DNA of 23,223 nt, from the NCBI GenBank assembly GCA_004297315.1, contig SCTU01000287.1, positions 1-23,223 of the forward strand. The letters are read 5' to 3'. The first letter of the stretch is position 1. The number at the start of each line of letters is the position of its first letter. Shown in pieces: positions 1 through 6,207 of this stretch. This stretch comes from Dehalococcoidia bacterium. GTDB taxonomy: Bacteria; Chloroflexota; Dehalococcoidia; UBA2979. Made by a program: the position numbers and the translations under genes. Below the pieces are notes generated by a model. That model saw nothing but the letters and a program-made list of their open reading frames with translations. It had not been told where the DNA came from and made no database searches.

Positions 1-654
1 GACCTCGTCGAAGTTGGCGATGATGCCTTCGTTGACCGCCGCGGTGAACGCGTACTGCGTCGCGGCGTTCTTCGGGACGTCCTTCGTGACGGGCTTCGCC
101 TCGGCCTGCCATGACGTCCAGGTCCCGTTCAACAAGCGGACGTCCTTGTGGCCATATACCTCGAGAGTCCACAGGACCCTCGAGGCGGTCAAGTTGTTCG
201 CCGCGTCGTACAGGACGATCGTCGAGTCGGGCTTCGCCCCCACCACGGAGATCACGGATGCGACCTTCTCGGCCGGTGCGATTTGCCCCTTCACGCCGTT
301 CTTGTCCGTCACCGACAGGTCGGCCGAGTTGATCCATGCGGCGCCGGGGATGTGGCCCGCGTCGTAGTCTTCCTTCTTGCGGAGATCGATCACCAGCACA
401 TTCGGCTTGGTCGCGTTTTCTGCGACCCAGGCCGTGGTGACGAGCTTTTCGGGGAAGGCGTAGCCGGTCTTCGCGGCCGCCGCCGCAGTGGGGACGGCCG
501 CCGCTGCGGTCGCTGCTGCGGCCGTGGGTTGGGCGGTTGTAGTCGCCTTCGGCTCGGTCGCGCCACCCCCACACGCTGCGGCTATCAGAGCCGCGGCCAT
601 TACCGCCAAAAGTGCCCTCCGCCGGATCGGAGAACGCGTCGTCGTCAGCATCAT
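1..654 (-). CDS. Rhodanese-family sulfurtransferase lipoprotein (C-terminus beyond window)
   Basis: Reading the minus strand from an ATG pair at 654 gives 218 residues without a stop before the window edge. The start is preceded by a GGAGAG ribosome site. Residues 1-27 form a lipoprotein signal with lipobox LIAAC (Cys27), followed by an Ala/Thr-rich linker to about residue 65. The rest reads as the first rhodanese domain of a two-domain thiosulfate/3-mercaptopyruvate sulfurtransferase: VIDLRKKEDYDAGHIPGA, then IVLYDAANNLTASRVLW and a YGHKDVRLLNG strand. The usual active-site loop position carries no Cys, as in the non-catalytic N-terminal domain of these enzymes, so the catalytic domain should lie in the missing part. 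It is the last visible gene of the sulfur operon, 56 bp after tusA. It probably handles sulfane sulfur on the outer face of the membrane. The family call is solid; substrate is inferred. Confidence 0.85.
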   Translation of the reverse strand, partial: MMLTTTRSPIRRRALLAVMAAALIAAACGGGATEPKATTTAQPTAAAATAAAAVPTAAAAAKTGYAFPEKLVTTAWVAENATKPNVLVIDLRKKEDYDAGHIPGAAWINSADLSVTDKNGVKGQIAPAEKVASVISVVGAKPDSTIVLYDAANNLTASRVLWTLEVYGHKDVRLLNGTWTSWQAEAKPVTKDVPKNAATQYAFTAAVNEGIIANFDEV

Positions 655-710
655 CGGCCTTCTCTCCAAGCGGCTGGAGCCGCGACTTCTTGTTGCGCGG
701 GCGATCCGGC

Positions 711-953
711 CTAACTGTCCTTGAACAGCCGGATTTTCCATTCGCCCTCGCGCACCTCTTCGATCTCCACCCCGTACCCGCGCTTCATTGCCTCCGGCGG
801 GATGGTCGAGAGCGCCGGTGGGTGATCCGTCAGTACGTCGAGTTCGGCGATCCCCGGCCGGATCTCATCGAGTTCCTTGTTTGTCCGCAGCATCGGGTAC
901 GGGCAGATTTCGCCCCGCACGTCCAATACCGGGATCACAGTTGATTCAGCCAC
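711..953 (-). CDS. tusA: TusA-family sulfur carrier protein
   Basis: This 80-residue protein has the TusA/SirA layout: VLDVRGEICPYPMLRTNKEL at the N-terminus with the CPxP sulfur-carrying cysteine, a central LDVLTDHPPALSTIP stretch, and a C-terminal EWKIRLF strand. TusA proteins carry a persulfide on that Cys and pass it between sulfurtransferases. I place the start at a GTG at 953 because AGGAGG lies six bases before it; an ATG at 968 in the same frame has no such site. The GTG overlaps the end of the upstream TusA-like gene by 8 bases, so the two are probably translationally coupled. With a YeeE permease upstream and a rhodanese downstream, its likely job is to receive sulfur from imported thiosulfate. 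Confidence 0.88.
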   Translation of the reverse strand: MAESTVIPVLDVRGEICPYPMLRTNKELDEIRPGIAELDVLTDHPPALSTIPPEAMKRGYGVEIEEVREGEWKIRLFKDS

Positions 954-1224
954 TCCGCGCCTCCTCATTCCCCGCAGGCCGCGATGCGCGCGGTCGAAGT
1001 TCGACACGCCAACCGCCTGCCGGTTCCCGGCGAAACGCCGCTCGCACTCCACGGACCGCCGCCGTGGGCACCATGTATTTGACCGCCGTCTCGTCTCCTG
1101 TTGTGAGGTCTACGGATTCCCCAGCGACCGCCCGTTCGATCGCGTCCGTGATCGACGGGAGGGCGGCCAACAGCGCCTGCCCAGTCAGATCGATCCGTGT
1201 CACGTCAGGAAGCCCTTCGCTCAT
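946..1224 (-). CDS. TusA-like protein lacking the catalytic CPxP cysteine
   Basis: A 92-residue protein that does not match a named family at sight, but lines up with the TusA encoded next to it. IDLTGQ matches LDVRGE, VDLTTGDETAVKYMVPTAA matches LDVLTDHPPALSTIPPEA, and GWRVELR matches EWKIRL, with similar spacing. Where TusA has CPYP this protein has ALLAALPS, and it contains no cysteine at all. Its ATG at 1224 overlaps the permease stop in an ATGA, and its end overlaps tusA, so all three are translated as a tight unit. A persulfide-carrier role is excluded by the missing Cys. A structural partner of TusA or of the permease is a reasonable guess, not shown by the sequence. Confidence 0.75.
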   Translation of the reverse strand: MSEGLPDVTRIDLTGQALLAALPSITDAIERAVAGESVDLTTGDETAVKYMVPTAAVRGVRAAFRREPAGGWRVELRPRASRPAGNEEARSG

Positions 1225-2459
1225 GCGAGCCGCCGGATGATCTGCGACCCGGCGAACGCGCCTACGGCCAGCGCGACCGCGTACACCCAGCCGTTCAGGG
1301 CGAGCGAGGGGATCGCCGAGTAGAAGGCGCCGAGCGTGCAGCCGAGCCCGAGGCCGGCGCCGTACCCCATCACGACCCCGCCGACAGCGGACTGCGCGTA
1401 CCGCTTCGGTTGCCGCGGGATGCGCAGCCGGAACTCTCGCGCCAGGACGGCCGCGGTGAACGACCCCATGATGATGCCGGTGTTCAGCATGAAGCCGTCT
1501 GTGAACCACGAGCTGCCGGTGATCGAAGGTGCACACCCGGCGAGCGTGTCCAGGCCCTTCAGGACACCGACCGGCTGACCGGCTTTCGCGGCAAGATCGT
1601 TCGCCCAACGTGAGATCTCGCCGACCACGCCCAGAGGCCGGTAGCGGATGAAGAGGAGGATGTTGAGCAGGGAAAGCGCGATTGCCCCGGCGGCCGGGCT
1701 CCATTCTTTGCGGAAGACCCGCTGCAGTGCCGTCTTCACGTCGTCGCCCACGCTGGCCGGGGGTGCGGGCTGCGCACGCTTAATCGGGATCATCGCGAAA
1801 GAAGGCACGCGCCGCTCCCACCACAGCGTCGCTATGTACGCCGCGGCGAGCAGTAGCACGGTGAGGGCGATGGAACCTGTGTAACCCAGTCGCGCGGGCA
1901 GCCACTCCCGCGGAGCGGTAGAGATCGAGAAGTCCCACCACCAGTTCCATGTCCGGTTGAACACGAAGAGCCCCGCCATCACGCCGCCCATCGCGACCCA
2001 GGAGCCGACGTATCCTTCGCCCATCCGGTAGAGCGAACCGGAAACGCATCCGCCAGCGAGCACCATGCCAACGCCGAACAGGAGTCCTCCAGCGACCGTA
2101 GCGATCCCCACAGGCAATACGTGGGCGTCCTGCGGTACTGCGCCCGTGGCCGGGTTCGGCACGATGGCGCCCATGATCATGGCGAAGCCGAACGTCGCGA
2201 CCCCAAGGCCGACGATCAGCCCGCGAAGGGTCCGTCCCTGGTGGAGGAGGTAGAGGTCTCTGAACCCGGAGACAAAGCAGAGTCGGGAGCGCTGGATCAC
2301 GAAGCCCGCGGCGATCCCGACGGCCCAGAAGACGGCGAGGGATGCACGTTCCTGGAGGGCGACGAGATAGATCGTGGCCGGCAAAGCGAGGACGCCGAAC
2401 GCCCACCAGTGCCGCGGGAGTCCGCTACCGCGCGTCGCCTCGACGGCATTTGCGACCAC
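1221..2459 (-). CDS. yeeE: YeeE/YedE (TsuA) family thiosulfate permease
   Basis: An inner-membrane protein of 412 residues with many hydrophobic helices and the conserved elements of the YeeE/YedE family: QRSRLCFVSGFRDL near the N-terminus, AGGCVSGSLYRMGEGY in the first half, LAGCAPSI and LGCTLGAFYSAIPSL in the second. Known family members take up thiosulfate through conserved cysteines in these loops, and all are present here. I chose a GTG at 2459 because GGAGG sits five bases before it; a longer reading from 2510 lacks a ribosome site. It heads the operon with a TusA-like protein, TusA and a rhodanese, the usual company of this transporter. Family call is firm; the transported ion is inferred from family and neighbours. 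Confidence 0.9.
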   Translation of the reverse strand: MVANAVEATRGSGLPRHWWAFGVLALPATIYLVALQERASLAVFWAVGIAAGFVIQRSRLCFVSGFRDLYLLHQGRTLRGLIVGLGVATFGFAMIMGAIVPNPATGAVPQDAHVLPVGIATVAGGLLFGVGMVLAGGCVSGSLYRMGEGYVGSWVAMGGVMAGLFVFNRTWNWWWDFSISTAPREWLPARLGYTGSIALTVLLLAAAYIATLWWERRVPSFAMIPIKRAQPAPPASVGDDVKTALQRVFRKEWSPAAGAIALSLLNILLFIRYRPLGVVGEISRWANDLAAKAGQPVGVLKGLDTLAGCAPSITGSSWFTDGFMLNTGIIMGSFTAAVLAREFRLRIPRQPKRYAQSAVGGVVMGYGAGLGLGCTLGAFYSAIPSLALNGWVYAVALAVGAFAGSQIIRRLA

Positions 2460-2474
2460 ATTGACCTCCGGTAA

Positions 2475-2510
2475 GACGACTAAGTTAGTCAGCAATCGCC
2501 GGTGGATCAA
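2475..2510 (-). promoter_or_regulatory. Candidate promoter and operator of the sulfur operon
   Basis: On the minus strand TTGATC (2510-2505) and TAACTT (2487-2482) are 17 bp apart, an acceptable -35/-10 pair. The perfect 13-bp palindrome GACTAAGTTAGTC (2478-2490) covers the -10 element, where a repressor would block initiation. It would give a leader of roughly 16 bases before the GTG. The match to consensus is partial (4/6 and 3/6), so the promoter is tentative; the palindrome itself is directly visible. Confidence 0.35.
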
Positions 2511-2567
2511 CGGCCCCCAGGGAACGCCCCGCCCGGCCGCGACGTCTTCTATTGGGAGGATTCGTCA

Positions 2568-3674
2568 ATGGGCCTGCGCGTCACCGCCCTCCTCGTGGCG
2601 CTGCTGGTCATGCTGGCCATTGGCGGAGCGTGTACCAGCGAGGGTGAGCCGAGCGCGGGCCGCGCACCCTCGCCGACGACCAGCCCAATAGCGACACCCC
2701 CTGTGGCTACGGCAACCTCAATCACTCCCGTGCCGGTCACGGCCACAACCACGGGCACGGCCAGTTCTGGCACGGCGGTGGCGGCCACGGCGAGCGTCAC
2801 ACCGCGAGCGTCGGCAACTATTGCGCCGCCTGCGAGCCCGACGCCGCTCCCGACGATGATCCCCTCGGTGGTACGTCTGAAATACATCCTGTTCGACCGC
2901 TTCGGCAGCCTCTGGTACTGCGACCCAGACTTCTACCCGATCGCCCGACAGGATGAGCAGGTGCTGGCGACAGAGCGTTTTCCGGAGATCGAGGCGGACA
3001 CGGGCACGTTCCCCATCATCCTCGCGCACCTCGGGTATGCCCCGGCTTCCCGCTATACGGCGGCCCAGCAGCTCGCAATCTACCGGGACTGGAAGATGCT
3101 TCGCGCGCTCCAACTCGACCCGGTGAGCAGCGGTTTCCACTTCAATGCCCGCTTCACACGCGATCAGCAGGCAGGGATCCTCGTCGAAGGCACGATCGAC
3201 ATCGGCGGGAACGTAGCAGTCATCTCGCAGAGCCCGGCGGGGCGCCCGAACTGTCCGATCTGCCTCGCTCGCGGCACGCTGATTGCCACGCCCGAGGGGC
3301 CGGTCGCGGTCGAGGCCCTTCGCGTCGGGATGATCGTGTGGACCGCAGGCGAGAGGGGCCTGCCCGTCGCGGCAGCCGTGCTCGCCGTCGGAAGCACGCC
3401 GGTCCCGGCGAGCCACGAGGTAGTCGACCTCGTGCTGGCCGACGGGCGCGAACTGCGCGCCTCGCCCGGGCATCCGTTCGCAGACGGCCGCCTCATCGGT
3501 GCGCTCGCGCCGGGGGACGCTGTCGATGGCTCGCGGGTCGTCAGCACAGTCCGCGAGCGCTATGACGGTGGCGTGACGTTTGATCTGCTCCCCGCCGGCA
3601 CGAGCGGGACATACTGGGCCGGCGGAATCTCCCTCGGCAGCACGCTCATCGACTCACTCGCGGTGACACGCTGA
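2568..3674 (+). CDS. Lipoprotein with C-terminal Hint (hedgehog/intein-type) domain
   Basis: The 368-residue product starts with a lipoprotein-type signal (hydrophobic helix, then GGAC near Cys22) and a low-complexity Ala/Thr/Pro linker to about residue 95. A central domain of about 125 residues (from RLKYILFDRFGSLWYCDPD) is one I do not recognise. The last 135 residues are a Hint domain: CLARGTLIATPEGPVAVEAL starting at a candidate nucleophile Cys, VVDLVLADGRELRASPGHPF with the block-B His, and a final YWAGGISLGSTLI strand. Hint domains cleave or splice at the N-terminal Cys. No terminal His-Asn and no C-extein are present, so cleavage rather than splicing would be expected. The ATG at 2568 follows GGGAGGA at an acceptable distance; an in-frame ATG-less extension exists upstream. 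It is divergent from the sulfur operon. Confidence 0.8.
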   Translation: MGLRVTALLVALLVMLAIGGACTSEGEPSAGRAPSPTTSPIATPPVATATSITPVPVTATTTGTASSGTAVAATASVTPRASATIAPPASPTPLPTMIPSVVRLKYILFDRFGSLWYCDPDFYPIARQDEQVLATERFPEIEADTGTFPIILAHLGYAPASRYTAAQQLAIYRDWKMLRALQLDPVSSGFHFNARFTRDQQAGILVEGTIDIGGNVAVISQSPAGRPNCPICLARGTLIATPEGPVAVEALRVGMIVWTAGERGLPVAAAVLAVGSTPVPASHEVVDLVLADGRELRASPGHPFADGRLIGALAPGDAVDGSRVVSTVRERYDGGVTFDLLPAGTSGTYWAGGISLGSTLIDSLAVTR

Positions 3675-3750
3675 CCCGCGCTGTGCCGCGAACGTCGAGT
3701 TGCGGATGGCCTCGAGATCGTGGTCAGCAGCGCGCGAAAAGCCGAAAAGA

Positions 3751-3789
3751 GTGAGAGGGAAGGACGGCGAGGCCGTCCTTCCCTCTCAC
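3751..3789 (-). terminator. Strong intrinsic terminator hairpin (39 bp)
   Basis: GTGAGAGGGAAGGACGGC is followed after three bases (GAG) by its exact reverse complement, giving an 18-bp perfect stem. On the minus strand it comes seven bases after the zinc-finger gene's stop and is followed by a T-rich run (TCTTTTCGGCTTTTCG), as expected for rho-independent termination. On the plus strand, after the Hint gene, there is no T-run, so termination there is less certain. Confidence 0.85.
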
Positions 3790-3795
3790 ACATCC

Positions 3796-3981
3796 CTACG
3801 ATCGCACGGCGTGCGATTCCCGTGCGTGGGCGTTGAGCTCCTCTTGCGACGAGAAGGCGCCGCCACAAGCGGCGCAGGAAAACTGCTGCGCCTTCTGGTG
3901 CTCGCTTCTGGCGTGGGCCTGCAATGCCTCGGCCGTCGCGAATGCGCCGCCGCATGCCGCACATCGATGTTCCTCTGCCAT
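3796..3981 (-). CDS. Small protein of two tandem C2H2 zinc fingers
   Basis: The 61-residue protein is little more than two near-identical fingers, each with C-x2-C-x12-H-x4-H spacing (HRCAACGGAFATAEALQAH and FSCAACGGAFSSQEELNAH). Such fingers bind zinc and often nucleic acid or protein; they are common in eukaryotes and uncommon in bacteria. GGAAGGGGA precedes the ATG. A GTGA-N6-TCAC site lies about 70 bp upstream with a TAAGGT -10-like hexamer 32 bp from its centre, suggesting activation by the Crp/Fnr protein encoded next door. A strong terminator follows immediately, so it is a single-gene transcript. Cellular role unknown. Confidence 0.85.
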   Translation of the reverse strand: MAEEHRCAACGGAFATAEALQAHARSEHQKAQQFSCAACGGAFSSQEELNAHARESHAVRS

Positions 3982-4051
3982 CTTGTTCCCCTTCCAAGTG
4001 CCCTGACTTCAGGGACGGCTCCGACCTTACCGAACCACGGGGCACGAGTCC

Positions 4052-4065
4052 GTGACGTCGATCAC
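4052..4065 (-). promoter_or_regulatory. Crp-type site 1, upstream of the zinc-finger gene
   Basis: GTGACGTCGATCAC fits GTGA-N6-TCAC. A minus-strand TAAGGT (4029-4024) has its centre 32 bp from the site's centre, the spacing of a class II Crp activator site centred at -41.5. The site is in the gap after the crp-like gene and points at the zinc-finger gene. Confidence 0.6.
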
Positions 4066-4165
4066 CGATGCGCTCGTCGTCGCTGGCAGGACGGGGAGGA
4101 CGACTGGCGAACGTCAGGCGCAGAACGCCGCGGTTAGGTCCGATCGACGTGCCTCGGGGCTGAGG

Positions 4166-4852
4166 TCATGCCGTCTCGCGCGTCTCCGTGCCGATCGTGG
4201 CGAGTCGGGCGCGATCGTTGATGCGAATGACCATGCGGTCAAGCTCGACAAGGCCGTCCGTGCGGAACTGGTTCAGGGTGCGCGTGACGGTCTCGCGGTG
4301 TGTGCCGACGATCTCGGCGAGATCCTGATGGGAGAGGTGGACCTCGCCCTGGTGTCCGAGGCGCAGCAGCGTGTTTGCGACGCGGGCATGCACGGGCCGG
4401 TAGGCCACGTCTTCGAGCCGCTCCTCTGCCTGTCGCAAGCGGGTGGCCAGGCGGTCGAGCATGCGCACGGCGATCGAGGGGAAGCGGCCAATAAGGCGGA
4501 CGATGTCATCGCGGGACATGACGCATAGCGTGCAGTCTTCCAGTGCTTCCGCGTAAGAGTCCGCCATGGCCTGTCCTAGCATCCCCATTTCGCCGAAAAT
4601 CGAGCCGGCCTGTACGGTGCCGGTGACGAGCTTGCGCCCGTCTTCGGTGATCCGGTAGAGGGCGACACTTCCGGTCTTGAGGATGAAGAGGACCTCGCCC
4701 GTGCGCTCCGGTTCGAAGAAGACGCGCCCGCGATGGCACGTCGTCATCGCCGACATGGTCGCGACCTCGCGGAGTTCCTGCGTGTTGAGGTCCTTAAAGA
4801 TTTCGGACTCGCGGAGATGCGCGCGCTTGACCTGGTCGTGCTCGGCGGTCAT
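4166..4852 (-). CDS. Crp/Fnr-family transcription regulator
   Basis: The 228-residue protein has an N-terminal cyclic-nucleotide-binding-type beta barrel (about 15-125, with GSIFGEMGMLG), a long dimer helix (126-150) and a C-terminal winged helix. The recognition helix reads THRETVTRTLNQF, with Arg186, Glu187 and Arg191 spaced as Crp R180-E181-R185, the residues that read GTGA half-sites. The phosphate-cassette region (GQAMADSYAEA) lacks the usual Arg-Ser/Thr pair that binds cAMP, and there is no N-terminal Cys cluster for an Fnr iron-sulfur centre, so the effector is unknown. Its ATG overlaps the stop of the thioredoxin-like gene in an ATGA. Two matching palindromes lie upstream of that operon, implying autoregulation. 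Confidence 0.93.
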   Translation of the reverse strand: MTAEHDQVKRAHLRESEIFKDLNTQELREVATMSAMTTCHRGRVFFEPERTGEVLFILKTGSVALYRITEDGRKLVTGTVQAGSIFGEMGMLGQAMADSYAEALEDCTLCVMSRDDIVRLIGRFPSIAVRMLDRLATRLRQAEERLEDVAYRPVHARVANTLLRLGHQGEVHLSHQDLAEIVGTHRETVTRTLNQFRTDGLVELDRMVIRINDRARLATIGTETRETA

Positions 4853-5094
4853 ACCGGTTCAGTCCCGCCGAGCAGCCCGCTCAGTCGCTCCCACGTCGGA
4901 TTGCCCAAAGACACGACGACGCCGTTGAAGCGGAAGGAGGGGACAGCAAACACCTCTGGCGGCAGCGAGCGCGCTGATTGCGAGATGTCGACGACGCGTA
5001 CACGGGCGGCGCCGTATGTCGCGACGGCCTGCTGCGCGAGCGCGCGGGCATGGTCACAGCCTTCGCACCCCGGGGCCACGAACACCTCTAGCAC
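4849..5094 (-). CDS. Thioredoxin-like small protein (CxxC)
   Basis: An 81-residue thioredoxin-fold protein: LEVFVAPGCEGCDHARALA gives the first strand and a CEGC redox motif, and AVPSFRFNGVVVSLGNP supplies the cis-proline strand and the following sheet. It starts at GTG 5094, preceded by an AAGGAGG ribosome site. It is the first gene of a two-gene operon with the Crp/Fnr regulator, overlapping it by four bases. Such pairs suggest redox input to the regulator or joint control, but the sequence does not show which. The protein resembles the glutaredoxin-like proteins elsewhere in the window in size and fold, not closely in sequence. Confidence 0.85.
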   Translation of the reverse strand: MLEVFVAPGCEGCDHARALAQQAVATYGAARVRVVDISQSARSLPPEVFAVPSFRFNGVVVSLGNPTWERLSGLLGGTEPV

Positions 5095-5146
5095 GAGCCT
5101 GAACCTCCTTGTTGCGGAGCTTACGCAATCGCGACCTTGAGCCTAT

Positions 5147-5160
5147 GTGATCAGGATCAC
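5147..5160 (-). promoter_or_regulatory. Crp-type site 2, upstream of the thioredoxin/crp operon
   Basis: GTGATCAGGATCAC is a perfect palindrome with two central bases, within TGTGA-N6-TCAC. A minus-strand TAAGCT (5123-5118) is 33 bp from its centre, very like the TAAGGT at site 1, so class II activation or autoregulation of the minus-strand operon is likely. Confidence 0.65.
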
Positions 5161-5185
5161 GAGTAGGTTCCCCGCCCGGAAACAC

Positions 5186-5199
5186 GTGACCGAGATCAC
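5186..5199 (+). promoter_or_regulatory. Crp-type site 3, between the divergent crp and HD-GYP transcripts
   Basis: GTGACCGAGATCAC fits GTGA-N6-TCAC. Its centre is 39 bp from site 2, close to four helical turns. At the class II distance toward HD-GYP is a weak hexamer GAACAT (5222-5227). It may serve either transcript of the divergent pair. Confidence 0.55.
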
Positions 5200-5272
5200 T
5201 ACGCTAGGCGTTTCCGAGGTCGAACATCTGATCGGAGCCGCGAGCGGTCTGCAATCTCTGGAGGTACCGATC

Positions 5273-5359
5273 ATGCTCCAATGCGGCTCACCCTCTGGCA
5301 GCCTCATCTTCCGCCTTCACCGGCGGCTGTGGGCCCCGCCTGCGCTAACGTCCGAATGA
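5273..5359 (+). CDS. Short leader ORF (28 aa) overlapping the HD-GYP start
   Basis: An ATG at 5273 has GGAGG eight bases before it, the only good ribosome site in this leader. It opens a 28-codon frame (beginning MLQCGSPSGSLIF) whose TGA at 5357-5359 overlaps the ATG at 5356 in an ATGA. The HD-GYP gene has no ribosome site of its own at 5356. This geometry indicates translational coupling: ribosomes finishing the small frame would restart on HD-GYP. I recognise no domain in the peptide and the product itself may not matter. The alternative is that HD-GYP starts at 5281, but that ATG is 16 bases from the ribosome site. Confidence 0.5.
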   Translation: MLQCGSPSGSLIFRLHRRLWAPPALTSE

Positions 5360-6033
5360 TGAACGCACTTATTGGCTGGTGGCAGCGCCGATCGGCTGGA
5401 AAAGGTCGGTTGGACGGTCACCGCGCGGCTGACGCTCTCATCGCCACCCTGTCGGCGCGCGATCCCGTGACCGGCGAGCACGTGAACCGCGTTGCGTGCA
5501 TCGCCACCGAGATCGCCATCATCGACGGGATGGACGAGGCGGCGATCCTGCCAGTGGAGATTGGCGCGCGCCTGCATGACGTCGGCAAGCTTGGTATCCC
5601 GGACTCCATCCTGAAGAAGCCGTCGCGCCTCACCGACGGCGAATGGACAGTCATGCGCCGTCACCCTGAGATTGGCGGCGAGTTGTTGCGGTCGATCCCG
5701 GCGCTCGCGCATGTCGCGTCGACGGTGGCCGCACACCATGAGCGCTGGGACGGGGACGGCTACCCCTTTGGGCTGCGGGCCAACGCCATCCCCCTGGAGG
5801 CCCGGATCTTCGCGCTGGCTGACTCGATCGACGCGATGACCTCGGACCGGCCGTACGAAGCGAAGCGTGATTGGGACTATGTGCATTCGGAGTTAGTCGC
5901 CGGGGCTGGCTCGCAATGGGACCCGCGCCTGACTAGCGTCGTTCTGGGTGCGCTCGGCCGCATTGAGCAGCTCGAAATCGGCTGTCCGCACGGCGTGAGG
6001 GAAGGACGTGAGGATGTCGTCCCCACGGATTGA
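5356..6033 (+). CDS. HD-GYP domain protein, probable cyclic-di-GMP phosphodiesterase
   Basis: From ATG 5356 the product has 225 residues, almost entirely one HD-GYP domain. Visible metal and signature residues include His42 (GEHVNRVA), the HD pair in ARLHDVGKLGIPDSIL (His74, Asp75, Lys78), His103 in RRHPEIG, HHERWDGDGYPFGL with the GYP triplet, and Asp156 in IFALADSIDAMTSDRPY. HD-GYP enzymes hydrolyse cyclic di-GMP. There is no receiver or sensor domain, so control is probably at expression level. It lies downstream of Crp-type site 3 and of a small coupled ORF, and its end overlaps a broken downstream frame. An in-frame ATG at 5281 would add 25 residues but has poor ribosome-site spacing. 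Confidence 0.9.
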   Translation: MMNALIGWWQRRSAGKGRLDGHRAADALIATLSARDPVTGEHVNRVACIATEIAIIDGMDEAAILPVEIGARLHDVGKLGIPDSILKKPSRLTDGEWTVMRRHPEIGGELLRSIPALAHVASTVAAHHERWDGDGYPFGLRANAIPLEARIFALADSIDAMTSDRPYEAKRDWDYVHSELVAGAGSQWDPRLTSVVLGALGRIEQLEIGCPHGVREGREDVVPTD

Positions 6034-6207
6034 GCTGCTGTCGTTCCGGGATTGTCCGAACTACGAGGCGGCTTAGCAGCGCCTCTGCATCACGCTTCTG
6101 GTCGCTCAAGACGGTGATCGGGATCACCTCGATGTTCGGGGCCGCGGCGTAGAAAGATCCACGGGTGCTCGAAACGCGTCCGGCAGACGGCCGACCGGGA
6201 GGCAATC
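6014..6207 (+). pseudogene. Remnant of a small DF/thioredoxin-like protein gene
   Basis: An ATG at 6014, preceded by GAAGGA and overlapping the HD-GYP end, opens MSSPRIELLSFRDCPNYEAA and then hits TAG at 6074. The IELL-F-x-x-CPN beginning matches a family of small thiol proteins often seen near mercury-resistance genes, which normally run 80-120 residues. Past the stop no frame continues the family pattern up to the next gene. I read it as a decayed gene. It could instead be a short leader peptide, or a sequencing error; the CPN motif makes chance less likely. Crp-type site 4 lies inside the remnant. Confidence 0.4.
6114..6127 (+). promoter_or_regulatory. Crp-type site 4 with class II promoter, upstream of the Grx/Trx fusion gene
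   Basis: GTGATCGGGATCAC is a perfect palindrome with two central bases. TAGAAA (6150-6155), a 4/6 match to the -10 consensus, is centred exactly 32 bp downstream, the class II Crp spacing. Transcription would begin near 6162, about 45 bp before the ATG at 6208. Confidence 0.65.

Noticed and set aside
3560..4045. A 161-codon minus-strand frame across the zinc-finger gene
   Set aside because: It is Arg/Ser-rich without domains and is out of frame with the clearly real C2H2 gene; it also crosses the terminator hairpin.
5933..6205. A 90-codon minus-strand frame opposite the HD-GYP end
   Set aside because: It overlaps a conserved coding end, has no ribosome site and no recognisable domain; the plus-strand CPN remnant explains the region better.
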